A stretch of 64,000 nucleotides of DNA, taken from contig NZ_CP084742.1 in NCBI RefSeq assembly GCF_020520285.1, positions 1,302,001 through 1,366,000 on the forward strand, given 5' to 3'. Shown here piece by piece: positions 50,472-58,624 of this stretch. A program made the position numbers and the translations under genes. This DNA is from Pseudomonas sp. L5B5 (GTDB lineage Bacteria; Pseudomonadota; Gammaproteobacteria; Pseudomonadales; Pseudomonadaceae). The notes below the pieces were generated by a model that was given only the letters and a program-made list of their open reading frames with translations, did no database searches and had not been told where the DNA came from. Position 1 is the stretch's first letter. Each line of letters begins with the position of its first letter.

Positions 50472-50505
50472 TGAAGCAAGCGGTGGCATGCGCCTGTCGT
50501 CTGGT

Positions 50506-52896
50506 TCATTGCACCGGCACCGCGCGGATGGTCGCGCGAATGCCTTGCGGCGCATCCTGCAACGACACCGGCTGCGCCCCGGGAATGGCCTTGGCAGCAG
50601 GCGGCAGCTGCGGTACTTGCATGTCCGGCATCGCCCAGCTGTGCTCGGGCTGCAACTGCCCCTGGGCCCGACGCATGAAGTCATAGCGGTTGAGGGTGAT
50701 GCTGCGCCCTGCCCCGCTGTCACGAATGATGTAGGGCCGTAGGAACACCATCAGGTTGGTCTTGTTGACGCTGCGCTTTTCGTTGCGAAACAGCGCGCCC
50801 AGCCCGGGAATGCTCGACAGCCATGGCACGGCGTCGTTGCTCTGGCTGTAGCCATCCTGCAACAGGCCACCGAGCACCATGATCTGCCCGTCGTCGAGCA
50901 AGATACTGGTGTCGATCGCCCGCTTCTGGGTGACAGTGCCCGCGTCCACCGAAGCCCGGGCATCGATGCTGCTGACCTCCTGGTAGATATCCAGCTTGAC
51001 CGTGCCGCCTTCGGAAATCTGCGGCCGCACGTTGAGCTTGAGCCCCACTTCCTCGCGCTGCACCGTCTGGAACGGGTTGTTGCTGGTGCCGCCGCCACCG
51101 GTGACATAGCTGCCGGTGACGAAGGGAATGGTCTGGCCGACGAAAATGCTCGCCGCCTCGTTGTCCAGGGTCAGCAGGTTGGGCGTGGACAGCACGTTGG
51201 AGCCGCCCTTGCTCTTGAGCGCCCGAGCCAGGACCTTGAGGTCCAGCACCTTGCCCACTCCCGGGATGTCCACGGTGCCGTTGACCAGGCCGATGTTCAG
51301 GCCCTTGGGCAATACGTCGATGCTGGTCTTGCTGCCAGGGGTGCCGCCCACGCCACTGCCGCCCAGGTTGACCCCGCCAAAACCGCCCTTGCCACCCAGG
51401 TTGCCGGCCTGCCACTGCACACCGAATTCGTTGGCATCATCCTCGTTGACTTCGACGATCAGGCTTTCGATCACCACCTGGGCCCGACGCTGGTCCAGCT
51501 GGTCGATGACCTCCCGCAGGTTGCGGTACAAGGGGTCCGGCGCGGAGATCAGCAGGGTGTTGGTGGTGGCATCGGCCTGGATGGTCACGCCACCGGCGCT
51601 GAAGGCCGTGTTCTGGTCGCTCTGCTGGCCATTGCTGCCCAGGCCGCTGGTGCTGCCACCCTGGCCGTAGCCCTTGGCGGTGCCACTGCTGCCGGTGCCC
51701 TGGCCGGTGCTGCCGGAGGTACTGGTACTGCTGCCGGCCTGGCTGGCGCCCTGGCCACTGCCGCTACCGCCGCCCATGCTGCTGAGCATGGCCCGTGCAC
51801 CATCGCTGCTGCCGCTGTCGCTCTCCCCGGTGAGCAAGCCCCGCAGGGCCTGGGCCAGCTTGCCGGCCTGGGCGTTGCGCAGGTAGACCACATGCAGGTT
51901 GCTCGGGTTGCTCTGGGCGTTGTCCAGCTTGTAGATCAGGTTGCGCGCCAGCTCGGTACGCTCGGGGCTGCCGGCACGGATGATGATGGAGTTGGAACGC
52001 GGATCGCCGATCACGCTGATCTTCTGGGTCTGGTCGCTGCCCTGGGTTTCCAGGAGCTCGGCGACCATGGTGGCGATGTCCACGGCAATGCCGTTCTGCA
52101 CCGCCACCACGTCGGTATCGATGGCGCTGGGGGTGTCGATGCCATTGATGATCTGCGCCACCCGCTGCAGGTTCTCGGCGTAGTCGGTGACCACGATGGT
52201 GTTGTTGCCCGGGTAGGCGTTGATCGGGTTGTTGGGTGAAACGATCGGTCGCAGTACCGGAATCAGGTTCACCGCGTTTTCGTACTGCAAGCGAAAAGTC
52301 CGGGTCAGCATGCCGTTGCCCGCCGGCTTGTCGGCGCTGTAGATCGGCCCGCCCAGCAGCTTGGCATCAGCCTCGGGCACCACCTGGGCCACTCCGCCGA
52401 CGTCGACCACGCTGAAGCCCTGCATGCGCAGCGCCGCCAGCAGCATGTCATAGGCCTGGTGCGCCGGTACCTGGCCTTCGCTGACCAGGGTCAGGTTGCC
52501 CTTGACCCGCGGATCGACGAGAAACTGCTGGCCAGTGGAGCGGGACAAGGCGCGCACCACCGCCTGGATATCGGCCTCGACGAAGTTCAGCTGCACCGGC
52601 TGGTCGCCCAGGGGATTGCGCGGCACGCTGGTACTGCGCGGCGCAGCCTGGGCGCGACTGCTGGTCACGGGGTGCAGCACCTTGGGCCGCGGGGCCTGCT
52701 GCGCTTGCAAACGCTCGCGATCGGCCAGGGCATCGCCGCTGCGCCGGGTATCGGCCAGGGGCTGGCCCAGCTCGCTGTCCACCAGCATCGGCGGCGGCAC
52801 GGTGGATTGGGTGTTGCTGCAAGCCCCCAGCGCCAGCAGCAGGAAAGGTGCGGCCTTGCGATATTGGCGCACGTATTTGGAACCTGACCACTTCAT
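50506..52896 (-). CDS. hxcQ: Type II secretion outer-membrane secretin HxcQ, lipid-anchored (liposecretin)
   Basis: A 796-residue secretin. It starts with a lipoprotein signal (LALGAC, lipid on Cys26), in line with the published self-piloting liposecretin HxcQ of P. aeruginosa, which needs no separate pilotin. N0 lies at about residues 95-175, N1-N3 at about 180-480 and the secretin barrel at about 480-730 (VGLKLNVRPQISEGG). An 80-residue Ser/Gly-rich insert interrupts N3 near residues 355-435. It forms the exit channel for Hxc substrates. Its start overlaps the hxcZ stop by four bases. The last 50 residues hold the Pro-rich tail. Confidence 0.95.
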   Translation of the reverse strand: MKWSGSKYVRQYRKAAPFLLLALGACSNTQSTVPPPMLVDSELGQPLADTRRSGDALADRERLQAQQAPRPKVLHPVTSSRAQAAPRSTSVPRNPLGDQPVQLNFVEADIQAVVRALSRSTGQQFLVDPRVKGNLTLVSEGQVPAHQAYDMLLAALRMQGFSVVDVGGVAQVVPEADAKLLGGPIYSADKPAGNGMLTRTFRLQYENAVNLIPVLRPIVSPNNPINAYPGNNTIVVTDYAENLQRVAQIINGIDTPSAIDTDVVAVQNGIAVDIATMVAELLETQGSDQTQKISVIGDPRSNSIIIRAGSPERTELARNLIYKLDNAQSNPSNLHVVYLRNAQAGKLAQALRGLLTGESDSGSSDGARAMLSSMGGGSGSGQGASQAGSSTSTSGSTGQGTGSSGTAKGYGQGGSTSGLGSNGQQSDQNTAFSAGGVTIQADATTNTLLISAPDPLYRNLREVIDQLDQRRAQVVIESLIVEVNEDDANEFGVQWQAGNLGGKGGFGGVNLGGSGVGGTPGSKTSIDVLPKGLNIGLVNGTVDIPGVGKVLDLKVLARALKSKGGSNVLSTPNLLTLDNEAASIFVGQTIPFVTGSYVTGGGGTSNNPFQTVQREEVGLKLNVRPQISEGGTVKLDIYQEVSSIDARASVDAGTVTQKRAIDTSILLDDGQIMVLGGLLQDGYSQSNDAVPWLSSIPGLGALFRNEKRSVNKTNLMVFLRPYIIRDSGAGRSITLNRYDFMRRAQGQLQPEHSWAMPDMQVPQLPPAAKAIPGAQPVSLQDAPQGIRATIRAVPVQ

Positions 52897-53459
52897 GAAG
52901 CTTCCTTAGCGCCCTGCGCCTGATCCATGCGAACGGTCCCGGACAGTGTGCCTGCCGAGTCATCGGCGGCGGCCGCGCCTGCACGTTGCAGGCGAGCCTC
53001 CACCACCTGTAGCGAAAGCTGCCCGGGTGCCCCCAGCAGCCAGCCGACCACGGCATCCGCCGGAGCCTGCTCAAAGGTCAATCGCCAGCCCTGGGGGCCG
53101 GCTGCATCAGGCTGCTGCAACTGGTAGCGGTCCTTGAGCCCGGCCCCGTCCAGGGTCTGGCGCAGGGCCTGTTCAAGCTCGGCCCCCGTCACCTTGCCGG
53201 GGCCGGCCGCCACATCGTGCAACAGCACTTCCAGGGCCTCGGCCTGGGACCGCAGCTTGGGCGTCTCGGCCTGCCAGTAGTCGATCTTGTGCAGCGCCGG
53301 CTGGATCAGCAGCCACCACAGCAGCAAGGCCACAAGGCCCGCTGCGGTGCCGGCCAGCAAGCGTTTCTCCCGCAGCGCCAGGCCATTCCAGTGGGCCAGG
53401 GCCTGGGTGCGCAGGCGCGTCCAGCGAGCCTGGTACTGCGTCAGCAGGGTTTTATTCAT
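52893..53459 (-). CDS. hxcZ: Type II secretion inner-membrane protein HxcZ (GspM)
   Basis: A 188-residue bitopic protein with a short cytoplasmic start (MNKTLLTQYQARWTRLRTQA), a membrane span at about residues 40-57 (LVALLLWWLLIQPAL) and a periplasmic ferredoxin-like domain. GspM partners GspL in the platform. The start at 53459 is chosen because the extension to 53528 overlaps the hxcY end. Its stop overlaps the hxcQ start (ATGA), and it starts just before the hxcY stop, so the genes are translationally coupled. Confidence 0.88.
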   Translation of the reverse strand: MNKTLLTQYQARWTRLRTQALAHWNGLALREKRLLAGTAAGLVALLLWWLLIQPALHKIDYWQAETPKLRSQAEALEVLLHDVAAGPGKVTGAELEQALRQTLDGAGLKDRYQLQQPDAAGPQGWRLTFEQAPADAVVGWLLGAPGQLSLQVVEARLQRAGAAAADDSAGTLSGTVRMDQAQGAKEAS

Positions 53460-54675
53460 CTTGGTCTTCCCCCGGGGTGTCGACCGCTGCGGCCGGCGGC
53501 TGGGCACCCGGTGCCAGGGTCCAGCCATTGGCCTCGCGCTGGACGCTGTAGCCGGCCTGGGTCAGTGCCCCCTGCCAGCTGTCGTCGGCGACCTTCGGCG
53601 TATCGGGCACCAGTTCCAACTGCAGGCGCTCCTGGGCGAACACCAGGCTCTGGACGCTGCCCACCATGAACGGCATGGCGCTGGCGGCCTGCTGCAACAG
53701 GCTGGCAAACCCCGGGGGCGAGTCGCCTGCCGCGCCGCTCTGGCGTGCGGCCAGTTGCTGGCGGGCCTGCTGCAAGGGGTTGAGCACCACCGGCAGTTCG
53801 GGAAACGCCTGCCGTACCCGTTGGCTCAGCTGAGCCTTGAGCCGTTGGCCCTGGTCCACCTCGCGGGCCGCATACAAGTTCAGGCCCAGCACCCAGACGG
53901 CCACCGCCAGGGCACAACAACCCAGGGCCCGCCCCCAGCCCTTGGCCGCCACCCGACCAGCACCGGCGCCGGCATGCAGGCTCCAGGCCGGGGTCGCCCC
54001 GCTCCAGCGCTGTTCGGCGGGCAACTGCTGGGCAATGTCCGCCGGCGCCTCGCCGCCGATCCAGCACAGCTCGGCGCCCGTGGCGCGCAACGGCTCCAGG
54101 GTGTCCTGCAGGGGATTGCCCGCAAGCTCCGGCAACAACGGCTGCACGCTGCCCAGCCCGGGGCTGTGGCGCAGCACCAGCAAACCGTCCACGAGCGCAA
54201 GGTTCAGTTGCCCGGGCACCGGCGCCGCCAGCGCGTAGGGCGCTGGGTACAGGCCCAGGAGCTTCAGGCCGGCCTGGTCCAGGCAGCGGCCCAGGACCTG
54301 CAGATCCTCCAGCGGCAACCAGCCCAGCACGACCTGGCCATCGGCCTCCCGGGGGCCATGGGCCACGTGCATCTGCTCGATGGGTCCGAGAATCAGCGCC
54401 TGGGCGGCGCACGTCACCGCGGCCTTGATTCGTGCCGCCGCCAGTTGCGGCAGCTCGATGCTGGTCAACAGGCTGTCCTGGGGATGCAGGAAGCACTCCA
54501 CCGGCAGCGGCTTGGCCCCCTTGCCGGTAGCGCCCAGCTGGCTCAGGGGGCAGCGCCCGAGTTCGCTGACCCGGCCTTGGCGATCCAGGCGGGCAAAGTC
54601 CACCGGGTACTGTCGAGGGACATCGGCCCGGCACAGTTCGCCCAGGGGTGGCAAGGCAATACGCAAGCGGCTCAT
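53452..54675 (-). CDS. hxcY: Type II secretion inner-membrane protein HxcY (GspL)
   Basis: A 407-residue protein. The cytoplasmic actin-like part (about residues 1-225, MSRLRIALPPLGELC...) binds HxcR, a span at about 235-255 (CALAVAVWVLGLNLYAA) follows, and the periplasmic ferredoxin-like domain forms the rest with a Gly/Pro/Asp-rich tail. The ATG at 54675 overlaps the hxcX stop by four bases; the long upstream frame is a shadow of hxcX. Low sequence similarity is normal for GspL, so the call rests on topology and position. Confidence 0.88.
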   Translation of the reverse strand: MSRLRIALPPLGELCRADVPRQYPVDFARLDRQGRVSELGRCPLSQLGATGKGAKPLPVECFLHPQDSLLTSIELPQLAAARIKAAVTCAAQALILGPIEQMHVAHGPREADGQVVLGWLPLEDLQVLGRCLDQAGLKLLGLYPAPYALAAPVPGQLNLALVDGLLVLRHSPGLGSVQPLLPELAGNPLQDTLEPLRATGAELCWIGGEAPADIAQQLPAEQRWSGATPAWSLHAGAGAGRVAAKGWGRALGCCALAVAVWVLGLNLYAAREVDQGQRLKAQLSQRVRQAFPELPVVLNPLQQARQQLAARQSGAAGDSPPGFASLLQQAASAMPFMVGSVQSLVFAQERLQLELVPDTPKVADDSWQGALTQAGYSVQREANGWTLAPGAQPPAAAVDTPGEDQDE

Positions 54676-55655
54676 GCCCCCACCCGCGACCAGATCACCT
54701 GGGGCATGCGATCCTCGGGACGGTGCAGCAAGGCTTGCAGGCTGACCCGGCGCTGGTCGTGGCGAGCCTGGCCCTGGAGCAGGAACCATTCGCTGGTGAT
54801 ACCGACCCGCACCTGCTCCACCGCCACTTCGGGCATGCGCAGGCGGTTGACGAAATCCCCCCGGTTGATGAACCAGTGCCCGCCATCGCGTTCGGCCACC
54901 AGTGCCTTGGCCCGCGACAGCGCCAGCCCCGGCACCACCGCGGCCAGTACCTCGGCGGAGGCGGTATTGCCGTTGACCCAGGTGTTGCCCGGCAGGATGC
55001 TGACATGCTGCGCCAGGCGTGCCAGCAGGGCCTCGTTCATGCCCTGCAGGCCGCGCAGTTGCTCCACGCTGCGCAACATCGGCTGGCGGGCAGGCACGAT
55101 CCGCGCTTCGCTGTCGGGTGAAGTCAGACGCCCGCTGTTGAAGGTGCCGCGGGTACTGGCGGCGGTTTGCGGAGTGTCCAGGCGCTGCGGGTAGGAGGCG
55201 ATCACCCGCTGGCTGATACGCCGGCCCAGGGCCGGGTCGATGCCGAGCGACTGGCACAGCTGCTCGAAGCTGTGCAGTTGCACCGTATCCACCTGCCCCT
55301 CGAACACCAGGTTGCGCAGGTTGAACTTGCCTTGCTGATCTTGCAGCCCCCCCAGGAAGGCGCCACCAAAGCCGCCCAGGGCCTGGTCGCCGATGGGTCG
55401 CGCCCAGGGCTGGTCGAGGCGGGTCAGGACATCGCGCTGGCGGGCATCCCAGAGCAGTTGCCGGCTGTACTCCAGCCCGCCCTGCAACACTGCACTACCG
55501 ACGACCCGACCCTGCTCGGCTTCCACCGCACGCATGAAGGAGGTCTGGCGAGTGAGCATCGAACCTGCGATCACCGCCACCACCGCGGCGATCAACAGGG
55601 CGCTGATGATGGCCATGCCATGCTGCTTCGCCACACTGGGCGAACGGCTGTTCAT
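54672..55655 (-). CDS. hxcX: Type II secretion minor pseudopilin HxcX (GspK)
   Basis: A 327-residue pseudopilin, large because GspK carries an alpha-helical insert. The prepilin segment HGMAIISALLIAAVV replaces the GFTLIE core and lacks Glu5, as in other GspK proteins. GspK caps the tip of the pseudopilus with GspI and GspJ. Repeated helix-hairpin-helix-like segments follow (WVNGNTASAEVLAAVVPGL). It starts just after the hxcT stop and overlaps hxcY. Confidence 0.92.
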   Translation of the reverse strand: MNSRSPSVAKQHGMAIISALLIAAVVAVIAGSMLTRQTSFMRAVEAEQGRVVGSAVLQGGLEYSRQLLWDARQRDVLTRLDQPWARPIGDQALGGFGGAFLGGLQDQQGKFNLRNLVFEGQVDTVQLHSFEQLCQSLGIDPALGRRISQRVIASYPQRLDTPQTAASTRGTFNSGRLTSPDSEARIVPARQPMLRSVEQLRGLQGMNEALLARLAQHVSILPGNTWVNGNTASAEVLAAVVPGLALSRAKALVAERDGGHWFINRGDFVNRLRMPEVAVEQVRVGITSEWFLLQGQARHDQRRVSLQALLHRPEDRMPQVIWSRVGA

Positions 55656-55663
55656 GACCGGCC

Positions 55664-56083
55664 TTACAACTGCCAGGAGCCGATATCGGCATTCACGCCT
55701 TCGCCTTCGGGCTGGCCATCGGCGCCGAGGGAGAATACGTCCACCTCACCGTTGGCCCCCGGATTGAGGTAGTGATAAGGGTGCCCCCAGGGATCGTTGG
55801 GCAGGCGTTCCAGGTAGGAACGCCAGTTGCTGTCCTTGGCATTGGCGGGGCGTTCCACCAGGACCTTCAAGCCCTGGTTCATGCTGGGATAGGACCCATG
55901 GTCGAGGCGATACAGCTTGAGTGCCTGCATCAGCCCGGCAATGTCCTGCTTGGCGGCGGTGGCTCGCGCCTGGTCGGGACGATCCAGGACCTTGGGCACC
56001 ACCATGACGGCCAGCACGCCGAGGATCACCACCACCACCATGATCTCGATCAGGGTGAAGCCGCGCTGGGCACGCTTGCCCAT
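55664..56083 (-). CDS. hxcT: Type II secretion major pseudopilin HxcT (GspG)
   Basis: Major pseudopilin of 139 residues from the ATG at 56083: a short positive leader, then GFTLIEIMVVVVILGVLAV with Glu5. Processing by the prepilin peptidase PilD/XcpA is expected; no peptidase gene is in the window. A calcium-site region PNDPWGHPYHYLNPG follows. The frame is open to 56356; another ATG at 56254 has a better ribosome site (AAGGA) but would give a 57-residue leader. I chose the short form because the family leader is normally 6-10 residues. It diverges from hxcV. Confidence 0.9.
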   Translation of the reverse strand: MGKRAQRGFTLIEIMVVVVILGVLAVMVVPKVLDRPDQARATAAKQDIAGLMQALKLYRLDHGSYPSMNQGLKVLVERPANAKDSNWRSYLERLPNDPWGHPYHYLNPGANGEVDVFSLGADGQPEGEGVNADIGSWQL

Positions 56084-56402
56084 CACTGGCCAGCAGCGAG
56101 CCATCTGCGCCGGTCCGGTCTTGCCAAACGCCTGGCCCACGGCCATGCACACCGCGTCCGGAGCCTCCTGCTCCGGGTACCGCCAGTGGGCATCGTGGCC
56201 TGCCGGCACCTGGCGGCAGGCTCCGGGTGGGGAGGTTACATGTGCGATATCCATCTCGACATTCCTTGGCTTGAGTTCGATTCGTCGCGCAGTGTTGCAA
56301 GAAGATATGTCAGTGGTATTGAAAAACCTCGGGAGTTTCGGTCGCCATTCGGTCAAGCCCGCACGCTAGTGTGCGAGGCTGTTTTCCGGTGTCGAGCAGC
56401 CC

Positions 56403-56789
56403 ATGCAAGCGGTGCCCAAGCAAGCTGGATTCACCCTGATCGAAGTCTTGGTGGCGTTGGCCATCATTGCCGTGGCGATGTCGGCGGCCGTGCGTGTGGC
56501 CGGCCTGATGACCCAGGGCAACGGCCTGTTGCGCGACAAGTCCCTGGCCATGCTGGCGGCCCAGAGCCGCCTGGCCGAGTTGCGTCTTGAAGGGCGCTGG
56601 AATCCGGGCGTGAAGCAGTTCGAGTGCGATCAGGGCCGGCTCAAGCTCAGGTGCGAGCAGGCGATCGTGGCCGGCGTGACACCCGGCCTGCTGCGGGTCA
56701 GCGTGCAAGTGCGCGACCGCAGTCGCGAGGCGCCCCCCCTGGCGCGACTGGAGACCCTGGTCGGCCGCCCACAGGTGCCGCGCCAGTGA
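56403..56789 (+). CDS. hxcV: Type II secretion minor pseudopilin HxcV (GspI)
   Basis: A 128-residue minor pseudopilin. The prepilin motif GFTLIEVLVALAIIAVAM starts at residue 9, with Glu5. It has the GspI pattern ...SLAMLAAQSRLAELRLEG. GspI nucleates the tip complex with GspJ and GspK. It is on the rightward strand between the divergent hxcT and the convergent hxcP, so it is a small transcription unit of its own. Confidence 0.9.
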   Translation: MQAVPKQAGFTLIEVLVALAIIAVAMSAAVRVAGLMTQGNGLLRDKSLAMLAAQSRLAELRLEGRWNPGVKQFECDQGRLKLRCEQAIVAGVTPGLLRVSVQVRDRSREAPPLARLETLVGRPQVPRQ

Positions 56790-56792
56790 GTT

Positions 56793-57233
56793 TCAGCGGG
56801 TCAGCCGTGGCAGGGCCGGTGAGTCCGGCAACTTGCTGACCTTGATCCGCGACTGCTCGCCAGCGCGCTCGATGAGCACGCCATCGGCCTCGATGGCAGC
56901 CAGGTGCACACCCTGGGTCAAGCGCTCGCCGGCCAGGAAGCTGCGTGGCGGCCCGTCGTTCAGGCTGAGGATCGCCACCGCGCCATGGGCACCGGCCATG
57001 ACCCCGGACACCTTGATATCCACCTGCGCCGGCTGGTTGGCAAACCACTGCAAGGCCGGGCTGTCGGAGCGCGCGGCGAGCATCTGGGGCGCGGCCGTCG
57101 GGGTCTGCGATTCGGCGGGGGTCAGCAACAGCGACGACCAGGTGGCGACACCGGCCAGGGCCACCGCCAGCGCCGCGAACTGCAACAGTTGGGGAGCTGA
57201 AGAACGTGGAGCGTGCAACATCGCGCGTAGCAT
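56793..57233 (-). CDS. hxcP: Type II secretion inner-membrane protein HxcP (GspC)
   Basis: A 146-residue GspC protein with a single span at about residues 17-35 (LLQFAALAVALAGVATW), a proline-rich linker and the homology-region domain (VDIKVSGVMAGAHGAVAILS), which contacts the secretin N0 domain. No PDZ or coiled-coil C-terminus is present, giving a short GspC as in the Hxc system. The ATG at 57233 follows AGGAGG; the frame is open to 57263. It runs opposite to hxcV and hxcU on either side. Confidence 0.85.
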   Translation of the reverse strand: MLRAMLHAPRSSAPQLLQFAALAVALAGVATWSSLLLTPAESQTPTAAPQMLAARSDSPALQWFANQPAQVDIKVSGVMAGAHGAVAILSLNDGPPRSFLAGERLTQGVHLAAIEADGVLIERAGEQSRIKVSKLPDSPALPRLTR

Positions 57234-57351
57234 GGGCAGGACCTCCTGTTTGTCCATCGCCACAGCCTACAGGTCAATTCTCACGGTTTTATTTCACTGG
57301 ACCATCATCTGCTTCGGGCAGTCTGGAACCCTCGCCAAGGAGTGCAACGTG

Positions 57352-57813
57352 ATGCAGAGCGGCAAGCAACAGGGCTTCACCTTGATCGAACTGATGGTGG
57401 TGCTGGTGATCATCGGCATTGCCAGCGCAGCCGTGGGCTTGAGTATCAAGCCCGATCCACTGCAGCAACTGCGCAAGGACGCCGAGCGCCTGGCGCAACT
57501 GCTGCAAGTGGCCCAGGCCGAGGCCCGTGCCGATGGTCGCTCCATCACCTGGCGGACCAATGCCAAGGGGTTCGTCTTCGAGCGCCCCGCCGACGCTGGC
57601 ACGGGCGTCGACGACTTTCGCCAGGACAACCAGCTGCGCCCGCGCCGCTGGGACACCCCTGACATGGACGTGCGCATCGAACCCAGGCAACGCCTGGTCC
57701 TCAACGCCGAGTGGATCAATCCACCGATGCGCGTCGTGCTGTCCGATGGTCAGCACAGCCTGCAGGTGGAGCGCACGGCGGCCGGCCAGTTGCGGGTGGT
57801 GGAACGACCATGA
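57352..57813 (+). CDS. hxcU: Type II secretion minor pseudopilin HxcU (GspH)
   Basis: A 153-residue minor pseudopilin. The prepilin motif GFTLIELMVVLVIIGIASA comes after a six-residue leader. GspH forms part of the pseudopilus shaft top. AAGGAG lies nine bases before ATG 57352, and a GTG at 57349 is an alternative. It overlaps hxcW by four bases, so the two are co-translated. Confidence 0.9.
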   Translation: MQSGKQQGFTLIELMVVLVIIGIASAAVGLSIKPDPLQQLRKDAERLAQLLQVAQAEARADGRSITWRTNAKGFVFERPADAGTGVDDFRQDNQLRPRRWDTPDMDVRIEPRQRLVLNAEWINPPMRVVLSDGQHSLQVERTAAGQLRVVERP

Positions 57814-58421
57814 ACAGTCGCCAGGCAGGCTTCACCCTGATCGAAGTGATGGTGGCGATCATGCTCATGGCCGTGGTCAGCCTGATCGCCTGGCGCGGCC
57901 TGGACAGCGTGACCCGGGCCGACGGCCATCTGAAGGCCGGCACCGAGCAGAGCGAGGAACTGCTCAGGACCCTCAACCAGCTGGAACGCGACGTCGCCCT
58001 GCGAGCGGTCATCGAGTTACGCGAACCCAATTTCACTGACAGCGACACCGCCGAACCCGAAACCCCGCCTCCGGTGAGCGTGCGCAGCTCCGACAGCAAG
58101 GGCTTTCGCCTGGAAGTGATCCGCAGCGCCGCCGCTCCCGGCGAGGGCCTGCAACGGGTGCGCTGGTGGCTCAAGGGCGACACCTTGTATCGCGCGGTGG
58201 CCGACGCCCGCGACCGCTATCCGCTGCCGGCGCCGCGCAACGGCGTGGCGGTGCTGGAGCGGGTCAGCGACCTGCAAGTGCGCGTCTGGAACCCGGACAA
58301 GGGCTGGCGCCAGCTCAGTGGCAACCGCCAGGACAACCCCGTCGGCCTGGAGATCCGCCTGGTGCGCCAGACGCCCCAGGGCGAAGAACGCTACCGCCAG
58401 GTGCTGGGCCCGCTGGAATGA
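57810..58421 (+). CDS. hxcW: Type II secretion minor pseudopilin HxcW (GspJ)
   Basis: A 203-residue minor pseudopilin with the prepilin motif GFTLIEVMVAIMLMAVVSL after an eight-residue leader. GspJ joins GspI and GspK at the pseudopilus tip. The ATG overlaps the hxcU TGA. It is the last gene of the rightward U-W pair; the 200 bp after it carry REP-type and direct repeats. Confidence 0.9.
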   Translation: MNSRQAGFTLIEVMVAIMLMAVVSLIAWRGLDSVTRADGHLKAGTEQSEELLRTLNQLERDVALRAVIELREPNFTDSDTAEPETPPPVSVRSSDSKGFRLEVIRSAAAPGEGLQRVRWWLKGDTLYRAVADARDRYPLPAPRNGVAVLERVSDLQVRVWNPDKGWRQLSGNRQDNPVGLEIRLVRQTPQGEERYRQVLGPLE

Positions 58422-58430
58422 ATCGGTCGC

Positions 58431-58603
58431 GCAGCGGGCACCGACGGTGGGTCAGGCGGATCGGGATTTGCGGCTGCTGCGCAACCGGTCGCAGCCTCGC
58501 CCGCTCGGCAGCGGCAGGCTTCGTGTAGCCGCTGCCGCAGGCTGCGCATGACCGCGCAGCGGGCAGCGGGCAGCGGGCAGCGATGGTGGGTCAGGCGGAT
58601 CGG
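58431..58603. repeat. REP element and 34-bp direct duplication downstream of hxcW
   Basis: A 34-bp segment at 58431-58464 recurs at 58570-58603 with two mismatches (both end GGTGGGTCAGGCGGATCGG). Between them, at 58525-58546, is one REP copy (GTAGCCGCTGCCGCAGGCTG). A 7-bp unit, GGGCAGC, repeats three times near 58561. It fills the gap between the convergent hxcW and vreR genes. Confidence 0.85.
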
Positions 58604-58624
58604 TTCACAGGGCCGCTGCCACAA

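Noticed and set aside
58561..58581. Short tandem GGGCAGC units, considered as a CRISPR or VNTR locus
   Set aside because: Only three 7-bp units with no spacers; part of a REP-associated degenerate region.
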